A stretch of 64,000 nt of DNA from Caldilineaceae bacterium (lineage in GTDB: Bacteria > Chloroflexota > Anaerolineae > Caldilineales > Caldilineaceae). Where the stretch lies: NCBI GenBank assembly GCA_019637645.1, contig JAHBVH010000036.1, positions 21,315 to 85,314 of the forward strand, in the 5' to 3' direction. Positions within the stretch are counted from its first letter, which is position 1, and every line of letters starts with the position of its first letter. A program made the position numbers and the translations under genes. The notes beneath the pieces were generated by a model. It worked only from the letters and a program-made list of their open reading frames with translations, did no database searches and was not told the origin of the DNA. This document shows, piece by piece, positions 21,324 to 29,956 of this stretch.

Positions 21324-22808
21324 TTAGGCGACCGGAAGAATAAAGCTAAATTCACTGCCACTGCCAAGCTTACTCTCGACACAGACTTCGCCGCCTAACT
21401 TTTCAATGATTCGCCGTACAATGGATAACCCAAGCCCATGACCTTCGATACTAGGCGATTTTAGGCGTGAAAAGGGCTGAAAGAGCGCTTGTTGCTCTTC
21501 CACCGTAATACCATCGCCATTATCGCGTACCCAAAAGCGCGCCGTGCCGTTCGTCATGATGGTTGCGCCGATCTCCAGCCGAGGGGGCCGCCCCCCATAT
21601 TTTAGACCGTTGGTAATATAGTTTGTCCACACTTCCTCGATCCACGGCGCATACCCAATCACTTGCGGCCAGCTTTCGGCATCCATAATCGTTACGCGTG
21701 CATTATATTGGGTGATAAGCCCTTTCAGGCGCAGCTCCACATCGCGCACCAGGCGCGTCATGTTCAGCGGCAAGAGGAGGAGATCTTCGCGGGCGCGCAC
21801 CTCAGAGAGCAAGAGTAGATCGTCAATAATTTCGGTCATTTTGCGCCCATAGCTCACAATGGTGCTGATATAGCTGATACAATCCCCACTCATATTACTT
21901 TTATTGAGATCAAGCAAATCGGCGGCGAGAATAATATGAGTCAGGGGCGCTTTTAGATTATGGGCAACCGTATGGGCAAAGGCGTCCAAATCTTCATTAT
22001 GGACTTCTAATTCGCGGGCATATTGTTCCATGGCCAAGGCAGCCCGTTTCTGTTCGGAAATATCGCGCAGCAAGAGCAAATGCGCATTCTGCCGCCGCCA
22101 AAAGATGGGCGAGACGCGCATTTCGACTACATGGGAAAGGCCATCATGACTTTCCAGTGCTAACTCAGTTGTAGCATCGATGGGAATAGGATAACCAAAG
22201 GGTTGATTGATACATTCTTTCTCAGTGCGCGAGAATAAACGGGCAAAGGCGGCATTGACAAATTGAATCATGCCAATGTCATTGACAATAGCAATGCCAT
22301 CCCCCATCTGCGCGATCAGATCACGCAGGCTCTCTTCATTGGTCTGTAATTCGCTCGCGTATTTCGATTCCAGCGTACTCACGAGATCAACGCGTTTCAC
22401 CGCATGACGCATGGCGCGCGCAAGGAGGCTCACGGTGATCTCGTCTTTAACAAGATAATCTTGTGCGCCGAGTTGGATCGCGGAGAGCGCGAGATCATCA
22501 TCATCGGTCACCGTGAGGACCAAGACTGGAAGCCCAGGCACCAACGTTTTGAGCCGAATCAACCCTTCCATTTCTCTGGCATCAGGCAGCGAGAGATCCA
22601 AGAGGGCTAAGTCATAGTGTTCCGCTTGCAACTGCGCTTCAGCGTCGCTCAGGCTACGCACATGAATCATCTGAAGCTGCGGTAATTTGGTTGCTTTGGA
22701 TTGGACACGCTCTAGCCGTAAATGTAACAAGTCAGCATAGTCGCTATCATCCTCAACCAACAGAACCTTAAGCACTGAATTTCTCATGGATCGGTGTTCC
22801 TGCTGCAT
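21324..22808 (-). CDS. Response regulator-PAS-histidine kinase hybrid
   Basis: A 494-aa soluble signalling protein. It has an N-terminal receiver with D71 as phospho-acceptor and K121, then a PAS domain (about 155-255), a HisKA domain with H283 in VAHNLKAPLTH, and a HATPase domain with NYITNGLKYG, DNGDGI and GHGLGLSIV. No membrane segment is visible. The receiver-first order suggests it is phosphorylated by another kinase and then signals onward. An ATG at 22787 preceded by AGGA is an alternative start. Partner and signal are unknown; no cognate regulator gene is adjacent. Confidence 0.87.
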   Translation of the reverse strand: MQQEHRSMRNSVLKVLLVEDDSDYADLLHLRLERVQSKATKLPQLQMIHVRSLSDAEAQLQAEHYDLALLDLSLPDAREMEGLIRLKTLVPGLPVLVLTVTDDDDLALSAIQLGAQDYLVKDEITVSLLARAMRHAVKRVDLVSTLESKYASELQTNEESLRDLIAQMGDGIAIVNDIGMIQFVNAAFARLFSRTEKECINQPFGYPIPIDATTELALESHDGLSHVVEMRVSPIFWRRQNAHLLLLRDISEQKRAALAMEQYARELEVHNEDLDAFAHTVAHNLKAPLTHIILAADLLDLNKSNMSGDCISYISTIVSYGRKMTEIIDDLLLLSEVRAREDLLLLPLNMTRLVRDVELRLKGLITQYNARVTIMDAESWPQVIGYAPWIEEVWTNYITNGLKYGGRPPRLEIGATIMTNGTARFWVRDNGDGITVEEQQALFQPFSRLKSPSIEGHGLGLSIVRRIIEKLGGEVCVESKLGSGSEFSFILPVA

Positions 22809-23275
22809 CGTGCAACGGCTGTACCTCAGTTCAATTACACACTCATGAAGTATAGGAATTACGCAGTTAGTTGGTACGACCAGAGACCTGACAGGTTTTC
22901 CAAACCTGTCAAGTCTGGTTCAAGTGCGTAACTTCTAAAGTAAACGGAGTCCCTAGGGAAATTTGTAGATCGATAAAGCTTCCTAGGAAGGTGGCCCGCT
23001 ACCAGCAGATTGGAGCTTACACAAAAAAGTTGGTCTATCACCACAGCGTGGACAAGGTTTGCAACCTGTCTCTCTAGCTATGCGTAAAGCTTCAACCCTA
23101 TCTTTGCAATTATAACATATAAACTTAACGTTCTACCAACATAGATCAATCGTATAACAAATGATCCATATTGTCTGGACAGAAGGCATAGATTAGCTTA
23201 ACGGGTTGCTTACAACACAGCAGACCTTTATGCAGCTGCGGCGCAATCGAGTTCCCCAAAGGAGCGCAGCGCGGC
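22809..23275. other. Intergenic region with dispersed element
   Basis: A 467-bp AT-rich gap holding the full-length palindromic element at 22854-22937 and a partial core (GACAAGGTTTGCAACCTGTC) near 23050-23069. The promoter of the hybrid kinase must lie here. No gene is seen. Confidence 0.55.
22854..22937. repeat. Dispersed palindromic element, best full-length copy
   Basis: Terminal inverted repeats TAGGAATTACGCA and TGCGTAACTTCTA flank a core of AGACCTGACAGGTTT, TCC and AAACCTGTCAAGTCT. The whole unit is 84 bp and nearly palindromic, as expected for a MITE-like element without coding capacity. Confidence 0.8.
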
Positions 23276-24844
23276 TCATGATTTTGGCTGATCTGCGTCG
23301 CCGTCGCCGCCTAGTGCATCCATCTCTTCTGTTTCATCTTCAGCAATTGAGGAGGGTATATAGCTCTCCGGCGCGGGCTTGATCACTTCGATGACTTGCT
23401 GAGCCGATGGGGCTAAAGGAGGCTGTAGGCGCGAGGGAAGCTCGGTTCCTTCGGTGCGGACAAGAAGCGGATAATCAAGCTTGGTCAAGGGCCAGCGACG
23501 GGTGATGGTATTGGTAATGGCTAGTTCATCCAGTTGCAAGACAGGCTCTTGTACAGGCAACAATGGCGTTGTAGCCTCATCGCTAGCCGCGGTCGTGGCC
23601 GGTTCGGCAGCACCGGTGCTATTGCTGATGGTCTGAAGACGACTATATAAGCTTGCAATCATCGTACTGAGTTGTTTGAATGGTAGCGCCTTATGGGCAG
23701 GTAGATCCGACATCTCCCAAACTCCCTTTAATGCAGCAAAGTTCCAATTTGCAGATAAGACTCCCTCACTCCGCGGATTCCCCATTTCAACCAGCACGCC
23801 ATTGGCGCGTAAAGTCAAAGCAGGAGGGGCAAGAATCGCTGATCTGCCAACAAAAAGATCATTCTCGTGTCGATGAAAGGTAGTACGCCCTACTAGAAAG
23901 TTGGCCGCGGCGAATAAGTGGTTCTCTTGGACCGACGCCCACAAACCAGCCCGCAATTTGTGATAGAAATTTAGGTCGCGGCAAGCACCTTGGGCAACTA
24001 CCATGTCCGCGCCTTTATAGGCCAACAGCCGCCCCACTTCGGGCAACAGCACATCACTCCCGAGCATGAGCCCTAACGTTCCCACTGGGGTAGGAATCAC
24101 CTGCCAATCAACGCCCGGTTGAGCAAACGGTCGATCCTGCTCATGCAACATGACTTTGGCCTGATAGCCTAATAACGCGCCGCTGCTACCAAAGACGCCA
24201 GCAATATTTCGGATGACGCCATCGGTCGGGTCGGGCAAATAGGCGCTAGGGGCCACCAAGACGACCTGAAACTCGCGCGCCAGCCCACCAAAGAGATCAC
24301 AATAGTGCTGCCAACCATCGACCACCCCCAGCCAGCGGGCGATCTCATCAAAGAGATCAAGCTGCAAAAACTGCGTGCCCCATTTAGCCATCCGCCCCAC
24401 CGTCCGCTGTGACCAAGATGCACGCCGCCGGGTACTCAGATCCGCGGACTTTAACATAGCAAGGCGATAGCTGCGCAATAGAGGCGGCGCTAACATAATG
24501 CCCGCCAATTCAGGAAACACAACGAGTTGGGCCTGTTTATGCTGGGCAATCCGCAGAAAACGCTGAAGATCGGTGCGATATTCAGCAAGAGTGGCATAAA
24601 TCCGCAGCCGCTGCTGAATACAAGCAACGACGACATCGTCATAGGCAGGTCTTAGCCTTTGCCTTTCTGGTTCCAACGGGGTCTCGCTTAGCGCTACGCC
24701 ATGCCTAACCCCTTGTTTTTCTGCCCGATGGTTATCTACCCCATTTGGCTCGCCTATGCTCATCTCGTCTATGGTCATCTTGTTGTGATCCCTTTCTATG
24801 GCCTCCTTTGTGTGGTCATCATCGACTACGTTTAGGGTCATCAT
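23276..24844 (-). CDS. Nitrilase-fold (carbon-nitrogen hydrolase) protein lacking the catalytic Cys
   Basis: A 522-aa protein with a carbon-nitrogen hydrolase core from about residue 70 to 375. The catalytic Glu is in VVFPELAG and the Lys in YQAKVMLHEQD. The position where the nucleophilic Cys is expected reads LGLMLGSDVLLPE, so Gly replaces Cys. A low-complexity Thr/Ala/Pro region and an acidic C-terminus (DETEEMDALGGDGDAD) follow. With no Cys it should not act as an amidase or nitrilase and may be a binding or regulatory relative. The start is uncertain: ATGs at 24844, 24841 and 24778 are possible, and a 15-bp direct repeat overlaps the region. Confidence 0.75.
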   Translation of the reverse strand: MMTLNVVDDDHTKEAIERDHNKMTIDEMSIGEPNGVDNHRAEKQGVRHGVALSETPLEPERQRLRPAYDDVVVACIQQRLRIYATLAEYRTDLQRFLRIAQHKQAQLVVFPELAGIMLAPPLLRSYRLAMLKSADLSTRRRASWSQRTVGRMAKWGTQFLQLDLFDEIARWLGVVDGWQHYCDLFGGLAREFQVVLVAPSAYLPDPTDGVIRNIAGVFGSSGALLGYQAKVMLHEQDRPFAQPGVDWQVIPTPVGTLGLMLGSDVLLPEVGRLLAYKGADMVVAQGACRDLNFYHKLRAGLWASVQENHLFAAANFLVGRTTFHRHENDLFVGRSAILAPPALTLRANGVLVEMGNPRSEGVLSANWNFAALKGVWEMSDLPAHKALPFKQLSTMIASLYSRLQTISNSTGAAEPATTAASDEATTPLLPVQEPVLQLDELAITNTITRRWPLTKLDYPLLVRTEGTELPSRLQPPLAPSAQQVIEVIKPAPESYIPSSIAEDETEEMDALGGDGDADQPKS

Positions 24845-24873
24845 CGACTATTTTTTGCGGTCATCATCGACTA
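24814..24873. repeat. Three 15-bp direct repeats at the nitrilase-like gene start
   Basis: GGTCATCATCGACTA occurs at 24814-24828, 24836-24850 and 24859-24873. In the minus direction each contains GATGATGACC, so each offers candidate start codons, which makes the true start ambiguous. Confidence 0.85.
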
Positions 24874-24898
24874 CATGAGCCTTTTACAGTTGTACAGC

Positions 24899-24929
24899 AT
24901 CGCTTGTATAAATCTATCATACAAGCGAT
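24899..24929. promoter_or_regulatory. Inverted repeat between nitrilase-like gene and tRNA-Glu
   Basis: ATCGCTTGTAT (24899-24909) and ATACAAGCGAT (24919-24929) form a perfect 11-bp inverted repeat with a 9-bp spacer. It could be an operator for the minus-strand gene or a transcript hairpin. Confidence 0.5.
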
Positions 24930-24945
24930 CTTCACCAGTTGCAAT

Positions 24946-24974
24946 TTGACGAGTTGTGCGTATTTTGTTATACT
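24946..24974 (+). promoter_or_regulatory. Sigma-70-type promoter upstream of tRNA-Glu
   Basis: TTGACG, a 17-bp spacer and TATACT. A second TATAAT at 25043-25048 lies closer to the tRNA and may be the main -10 element. Confidence 0.5.
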
Positions 24975-25077
24975 TGAAACAAGTTAGCAATATGGCTCAA
25001 CAATAGTCCACAAGCCCTTGCTTAGTCATTATGAAAGTATTTTATAATGACTTACGATGTCAGCATAGTACCGTTAT

Positions 25078-25150
<73 letters not shown>

Positions 25151-25176
25151 CAACAAACACAGTAAAGTGTGTAGTA

Positions 25177-25223
25177 GTAAAAATAAATAACTCCGCATTT
25201 AGTGCGGAGTTATTTATTTTTAC
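25177..25223 (+). terminator. Intrinsic terminator of tRNA-Glu
   Basis: Perfect 21-bp arms around TTTAG, with a GC-rich centre (AACTCCGCA) and an A-rich/T-rich base that gives the T tract. Located 27 bp after the tRNA. Confidence 0.9.
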
Positions 25224-25289
25224 CCTGTTTTGCAGGCAAGCTTTAGCTATCGTGCACCGACGTGGTATCGTGGCTGATTCCAACCCATC

Positions 25290-26138
25290 ATGAATCCAAA
25301 CGAACGTGTATATCGCACACCGGCGGTCGTCCTCAGCCGCCGCGACTATGGTGAAGCCGATCGGATCCTCACAGTCTTTACACCGAGTCTAGGCAAACAA
25401 GAATTTCTAGCCAAAGGGATCCGAAAAACAACCAGCCGAAAAGCTGGGCATCTTGAGTTATTTACACACAGCACCCTCTTAGTCGCCAAAGCCCGCACAT
25501 GGGATATTATTACCGAAGCCGCCAGTGTAGAAAGCTTTCGCCATTTACGCACAGACCTAGACGCCATTGGTTATGCCAGCACACTCTGTGAATTGGTCGA
25601 TTGCTTTACCGAAAGCGATGACGATAATCAAGCGTTATGGGATCTCTTTTTGTTGGCGCTACGTCTGCTCGACGATTATGGAGAAACGCCCCAAGCATTC
25701 GATCCACAACTATTGCTCCATTGGTTTCAGCTACAATTGCTCAGCCTGACCGGTTTTCAGCCCCAGTTTTTCTTTTGCTTGGGTTGCCAGGAAGCAATTA
25801 CACCGGTTACCAATTATCTCAGCTTGGAAGACGGGGGGGTCTTTTGCCCGCGCTGCGCCGCCGAGCAGGATGCAGCCGAACCGATCGAGGCCGATGTGCT
25901 CAAGGTTCTGCGCCATTTACAACGCAGTGCGTGGGCAGAAATTTATCCGCTCCGGATCCGTCCGCCCCTCCAACAGACCATCGACACAATCCTAACTCGG
26001 TATCTGTTGACGATCGTTGAACGACAGCTCAAAGCGGTGACTTTTCTGCGCAAGCTGCGCGCCACCGCGCCGGTGCCCGTTCCACCAATCTCAACTAGCC
26101 CACCAATCTCAACTAGCCCACCAATCTCAACTAGCTAA
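25290..26138 (+). CDS. recO: DNA repair protein RecO
   Basis: A 282-aa protein. The N-terminal OB-fold begins with TPAVVLSRRDYGEADRI, and the following helical domain has a zinc site with CLGC and CPRC. RecO loads RecA onto SSB-coated single-stranded DNA with RecR. The C-terminus carries an unusual three-fold PPISTS repeat encoded by an exact 18-bp repeat. The ATG lacks a good ribosome site. A MazG-like gene follows 31 bp later and is probably co-transcribed. Confidence 0.92.
   Translation: MNPNERVYRTPAVVLSRRDYGEADRILTVFTPSLGKQEFLAKGIRKTTSRKAGHLELFTHSTLLVAKARTWDIITEAASVESFRHLRTDLDAIGYASTLCELVDCFTESDDDNQALWDLFLLALRLLDDYGETPQAFDPQLLLHWFQLQLLSLTGFQPQFFFCLGCQEAITPVTNYLSLEDGGVFCPRCAAEQDAAEPIEADVLKVLRHLQRSAWAEIYPLRIRPPLQQTIDTILTRYLLTIVERQLKAVTFLRKLRATAPVPVPPISTSPPISTSPPISTS
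26082..26135 (+). repeat. 18-bp tandem repeat at the 3' end of recO
   Basis: Three identical copies of CCACCAATCTCAACTAGC, in frame, each encoding PPISTS, immediately before the stop codon. Confidence 0.95.
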
Positions 26139-26169
26139 GAGCAGCATCACCAAGAAAGCCGACCAAACC

Positions 26170-26571
26170 ATGCATATTCGAGAATACCAAGCATGGCTAG
26201 AAGCGTGGGACCAAGCGCGCGAATGGGACAAGATCTTGCCGAGCCACACGCTTATGCATGCCCTAGAAGAATTGGGCGAAGTCAGCAAACTTGTCCAGAT
26301 GATTGAGGGCTACCGTGATCCCGGCCAGCGTACACCCGAACAAATACGCGACGAATTAGCCCTTGAACTCAGCGATCTCCAAGTCATGCTCTTCAAAATT
26401 GCCTATCTCTGTGACATTGACATGGAAGAGGCCATGCGGCGCGGCCAACAGAAAGCCGACGCGCGTTTTCCCGATCCAACGCTCGGCCCGCAAGGGCGCC
26501 GCGAATACTGGCAACGCTTTCGCCAATATGTGGTAGAGCATCAGCTAGAGCTACCATCAACGCCAAAGTAA
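26170..26571 (+). CDS. MazG-like nucleotide pyrophosphohydrolase
   Basis: A 133-aa all-alpha protein of the MazG/NTP-pyrophosphohydrolase group. ALEELGEVSKL and LALELSDLQVMLF supply the EExxE and ExxD acidic residues that bind Mg. Such enzymes hydrolyse NTPs or dNTPs to monophosphates as house-cleaning. Shorter than full-length two-domain MazG. It follows recO closely and precedes lexA, which fits a link to DNA damage, but that is only context. Confidence 0.82.
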   Translation: MHIREYQAWLEAWDQAREWDKILPSHTLMHALEELGEVSKLVQMIEGYRDPGQRTPEQIRDELALELSDLQVMLFKIAYLCDIDMEEAMRRGQQKADARFPDPTLGPQGRREYWQRFRQYVVEHQLELPSTPK

Positions 26572-26794
26572 ACAAACACCTATCGTTCTGTTCTTCACCG
26601 CGAATCTAGTTCCTCTCAGCAAAAACTTACAACGATGCAAGGCAACACCAAACTGGTGCTTTGTCTGTCGCGATCCGCGCGCATTCCCGCCGAGAGCCAA
26701 TCGTCCCCAATCCAAGAGTTTTTCTCTGGTAAACACCGTGCCAAGCTTCTAATTTCGCTTATCACCAAAACAGAACAAACGTGCTTTTCCCCTA

Positions 26795-26823
26795 TTGACA
26801 TCGCACACATGTTCGTGTATACT
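26795..26823 (+). promoter_or_regulatory. lexA promoter with LexA box in the spacer
   Basis: TTGACA (26795-26800), a 17-bp spacer and TATACT (26818-26823). The spacer contains CGCACACATGTTCG (26802-26815), one mismatch from the Gram-positive-type LexA box CGAAC-N4-GTTCG. This predicts autorepression by LexA. Confidence 0.8.
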
Positions 26824-26836
26824 TGGGATAATTGGG

Positions 26837-26849
26837 AAACAAACGTTCT
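26837..26849 (+). promoter_or_regulatory. Second LexA-like half-site pair
   Basis: AAAC, AAAC and GTTCT match the GAAC-N4-GTTC pattern with one mismatch, just downstream of the lexA -10 element. Confidence 0.4.
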
Positions 26850-26904
26850 GATTTGGGATATTTGGATTAATTTGGAATATCCCGCGTTTAGATAGGGTAA
26901 AACC

Positions 26905-27609
26905 ATGACAACACTCTCGGCACGGCAGAAAAACATTCTTGAATTTATTGTCGCCTTTATTCAAGAAAAAGAGTATCCTCCCACCATCCGCGAGATCGGG
27001 GAGAAGGTCGGCATCTCGAGCACTTCGGTGGTCAATTACAATCTCGCCAAATTAGAAAATGAGGCGTTGATCTCGCGCGAACGCGATGTCAGCCGCGGGC
27101 TCAGTGTCAACTGGCCCAAACTCCTTGAATTAGGCTTTACGCAAGAGACAAAGCAGGAGCTAGCACCACCGGCCCCGCCGGCCAACCACTTCCCCTTGCA
27201 TACCATGCTACGGATTCCCGTCTTGGGCCGCATTGCAGCCGGGGAACCGATCCAAGTAGAAGCGCTCGACCCAACCCACGCGGAAGAATTTGTGGAGTTG
27301 GCGCAAGGCATGCTAGGCGCACCGGATCGCTTATTTGCGCTCAAAGTGCGGGGCGATTCTATGATCGATGCCAGCGTATTAGATGGCGATATTGTGATTC
27401 TGCGTCATCAAGAAACGGCGAAAGATGGCGACATGGTGGCCGCGTGGGTGGAAGGGGATGAAGAAACAACCCTGAAATATCTTTATCGTGAGGGGCGTCA
27501 AATTCGGCTACAACCAGCCAACCCAACCTACAAACCCATTGTACGGCCCGCGGAAAAAGTGCGGATTAATGGCTGTGTTGTCTCAGTAATTCGCATGCTC
27601 AAGCACTAG
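26905..27609 (+). CDS. lexA: SOS repressor LexA
   Basis: A 234-aa repressor. The N-terminal winged helix (residues 1-70) has YPPTIREIGEKVGISST as recognition region. A linker leads to the S24 peptidase domain with the cleavage site A112-G113 in GRIAAGEPI, catalytic S152 in RGDSMID and K191 in TTLKYLY. It represses DNA-damage genes and cleaves itself when RecA filaments form. AGGG lies seven bases before the ATG. The linker, about residues 85-100, is longer and richer in Pro than in enteric LexA. Confidence 0.95.
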   Translation: MTTLSARQKNILEFIVAFIQEKEYPPTIREIGEKVGISSTSVVNYNLAKLENEALISRERDVSRGLSVNWPKLLELGFTQETKQELAPPAPPANHFPLHTMLRIPVLGRIAAGEPIQVEALDPTHAEEFVELAQGMLGAPDRLFALKVRGDSMIDASVLDGDIVILRHQETAKDGDMVAAWVEGDEETTLKYLYREGRQIRLQPANPTYKPIVRPAEKVRINGCVVSVIRMLKH

Positions 27610-27696
27610 GAGTGCGCAAGAGAGCGCAAAGTTTGAGGAGCGCGCTAGAAAATAGCTACCACGGTAGCCCATAGCCAGCTGTGACGAGATGGATAG

Positions 27697-27727
27697 CAAG
27701 AGAGGAGTGCGATGCACTCCTCTCTTG
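27697..27727. terminator. Bidirectional terminator between lexA and acpP
   Basis: A 14-bp perfect stem (CAAGAGAGGAGTGC with GCACTCCTCTCTTG) with a 3-nt loop, placed between two converging genes. Confidence 0.7.
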
Positions 27728-27741
27728 TTGCATAGCACAAA

Positions 27742-27969
27742 CTAGCTCTCTAAGAATTTAACGGCATCACCAACGGTGACGATCTTCTGGGCCTGTTCGT
27801 CGCTAATTTCTCCACCAAATTCCTCTTCAAATTGCATAATGAGTTCGACCAAGTCCAAGCTGTCAGCCTCGAGGTCATCGCGGAAATTCGCCGCTAACGT
27901 TACTTCTTCGGGCTCTACGCCAAGTTGATCGACAATGATGTCGCGGACGCGCTCAAAAGTAGTGGCCAT
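27742..27969 (-). CDS. acpP: Acyl carrier protein
   Basis: A 75-aa acidic helical protein. The phosphopantetheine Ser lies in [13 protein letters not shown]. It carries acyl chains in fatty-acid synthesis. AGGAG precedes the ATG. It stands apart from other fab genes, facing lexA; the plsC-type gene at 29072 is the nearest lipid gene. Confidence 0.95.
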   Translation of the reverse strand: MATTFERVRDIIVDQLGVEPEEVTLAANFRDDLEADSLDLVELIMQFEEEFGGEISDEQAQKIVTVGDAVKFLES

Positions 27970-28338
27970 TACGATACTTCTCCTCTAGTAGTTTCAAAAG
28001 TAATGAAAAGTCAAGCAAAACATCAAACTGTAACAATCGTTACCCGTGTTGATCAATTTGGGCAGTTACATGTTGGCGACCCCAACAGTTGTCGCCATTC
28101 GATGGCATTCGGCAATTTTAGTCAGTGTCCCCTAACCTGTCAAACAATCAAAGGGCAAAGTAGCTTCAATTTATTGTTTATCCTATGATATAGATGGGGA
28201 GTGGCCAGCAGAAAGCCATCTTTTACCGTTTGGGGCCATTGCAACCCGGCCATAATCGCCTTCCCCCTCCTCATTTTCTAGGGCTGTGATCCATACTGCA
28301 AACTCAAAACACTAGAGAGAGAGATTAGTTGCGCCCCA

Positions 28339-28386
28339 TTTGGGTCAATTGCATCTTTGGGCAATTGCATCTTTGGACAATTGCAT
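28339..28386. repeat. Three 16-17-bp tandem repeats
   Basis: TTTGGGTCAATTGCATC, TTTGGGCAATTGCATC and TTTGGACAATTGCAT occur in a row. Confidence 0.85.
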
Positions 28387-28530
28387 AGCCTAATTACCTA
28401 CCGGTAGCGGTGTACAATGGGATACCCCTATCCGATTTTGCACACCAGACAGGGTTCTGATCAGGCCAACCAACGGCATAACGCTACTTTGTGTAACTCG
28501 AATGTAACTACACCCCGTATGATGGACCAT

Positions 28531-28561
<31 letters not shown>

Positions 28562-28603
28562 GACAAAGTACTAGCACCTCTTTTGGTTCCTCCTTTGTAT
28601 GAA

Positions 28604-28641
28604 GCCCGTCAGTATACCTTATACTGGCGGGCTACCTCTTT
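28604..28641 (+). terminator. Terminator-like hairpin, possible small RNA end
   Basis: AGCCCGTCAGTATA pairs with TATACTGGCGGGCT (one G-U) around a 3-nt loop, followed by a T5 tract. No coding gene ends nearby on this strand. Confidence 0.65.
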
Positions 28642-28881
28642 TTATAGGCATTTTTGCATGAGATTTGTTGTAGTCTTTCCGACTTCTATTTTAGCCATTG
28701 CCGTAGTTTGGGTATTATAAACCATGTTCACCACTACAGCATTTGCCCGATATCTAATACCATTGCTCACATGGCAAAATGCACTATCCGCCCGATGCCA
28801 TCTCAGTACCGCTGTGATATCCTTGTGCTTGGGTAGAATGGTGCATCTACCCGTTTCCTTTTGGGTTTCCTTTCTCCTTGC

Positions 28882-28920
28882 AGGACCGCTGGCCTTCGGG
28901 TTAGCGGTTCTGCGCTTTTA
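28882..28920 (+). terminator. UUCG-capped hairpin, possible small RNA end
   Basis: AGGACCGCTGGCC pairs with GGTTAGCGGTTCT through 13 bp including G-U pairs, capped by TTCG and followed by GCGCTTTTAT. Confidence 0.6.
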
Positions 28921-29008
28921 TACACCTTTGGCACTCCTTTGTTATTTTATCGCCAGCCTCTTCTGCTATACTTAGGCCATATCAAGGTAAAGTCGAATTT
29001 GCGCAAAA

Positions 29009-29053
29009 CTAGCGCCAACCAATGACCAGGTTTGCAAAACCTGTCAGCGCTAG
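29009..29053. repeat. Dispersed palindromic element upstream of plsC
   Basis: CTAGCGC and GCGCTAG arms flank the core GACCAGGTTTGCAAAACC, TGTCAGC. It ends about 20 bp before the plsC start codon. Confidence 0.65.
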
Positions 29054-29071
29054 CCAGAAAGTAGTGCTGAA

Positions 29072-29833
29072 ATGTTCCTTATTCTGCGTCGCAGTGTACG
29101 CGCCACCATCATCGGTATTGGCCGTCTGCTGACAAAGCTTTTGTTTCGGGTTACGATCGAAGGAGTTGCCCACGCGCCACGGCATCCCCACAACCTCTTG
29201 GTCATTTCGAATCATTTCAGTTGGTTTGATGCCGCGATTTTGTCCTTTCTTCTCCCTTTCCCCCCAGCCTACCTCATTGCCACTGAGGCCCAAGCTCAAC
29301 CGTGGCTGCGTCTTTTTCTGCCGGTCTTTGAAAGCATTCCTATTTGGCGCGGTCAAGTGGATCGCAAAGCCTTAACGACCGCCATCCACCGTTTACAAGC
29401 AGGTGGCGTAGTTGGGATCTTCCCCGAAGGTGGCATCAATCCCGAATTAGCCGATCTAGTCGCGCGTGGACAACAAATAACCCAAGTGAACGGAAATGTG
29501 GCGCGCCATCCAGCCATACTAATTCGGGCCAAACCAGGCGTTGCGCTCTTGGCCACGCATAGCGGTGCTCAGATTATGCCCGTAGCGCTTATTGGCAGCC
29601 ATCTCCTCATGGATAATCTCCGCCGTTGGCGACGCACCCCGCTGACCATGCGCATTGGCCCTCTCTTTGGGCCGCTTACGCTCGATCCGGCCTACAAAGG
29701 GCAGGAACGCCGTCAAGCGCTGGACGCGCGGGCCGATGAGATGATGGCGCAGTTAGCGGCCCTATTCCCACCAGCGTACCGCGGCTACTATGCGCTTCAG
29801 GATACCGCCACGCAAGATAATACGAACACCTAA
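29072..29833 (+). CDS. plsC: 1-acyl-glycerol-3-phosphate acyltransferase-like protein
   Basis: A 253-aa membrane-associated acyltransferase. Block I is ISNHFSWFDA (HX4D) and block III is GIFPEGGIN, the PlsC family signatures. It should transfer an acyl chain from ACP or CoA to lysophosphatidic acid in phospholipid synthesis. The charged C-terminus (DARADEMMAQLAALFPP) is ordinary for the family. No clear ribosome site precedes the ATG, and a dispersed palindrome lies just upstream. A different acyl acceptor cannot be excluded. Confidence 0.82.
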   Translation: MFLILRRSVRATIIGIGRLLTKLLFRVTIEGVAHAPRHPHNLLVISNHFSWFDAAILSFLLPFPPAYLIATEAQAQPWLRLFLPVFESIPIWRGQVDRKALTTAIHRLQAGGVVGIFPEGGINPELADLVARGQQITQVNGNVARHPAILIRAKPGVALLATHSGAQIMPVALIGSHLLMDNLRRWRRTPLTMRIGPLFGPLTLDPAYKGQERRQALDARADEMMAQLAALFPPAYRGYYALQDTATQDNTNT

Positions 29834-29956
29834 CTTTCTGCATAAACCTTTATCTGATTTGACAGCAAAGCGCTTGCTGCCTACGATGTACAAGCCACCA
29901 TCCCCCAAAGACCAATCAAGCCGTTGCTAATGCAAAGTTCCCAAAGGAGATAGTCT

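Larger units (their letters stand above)
26572..26904. other. lexA control region
   Basis: A 333-bp gap between the MazG-like gene and lexA. It holds the promoter and LexA boxes and an AT-rich 5' leader with repeated TTGGGATA motifs (26824-26885). No gene is seen. Confidence 0.55.

Noticed and set aside
28724..28975. Plus-strand frame of 83 codons with hydrophobic stretches
   Set aside because: No ribosome site and no family features, and it is crossed by the UUCG-capped hairpin. It is more likely non-coding.
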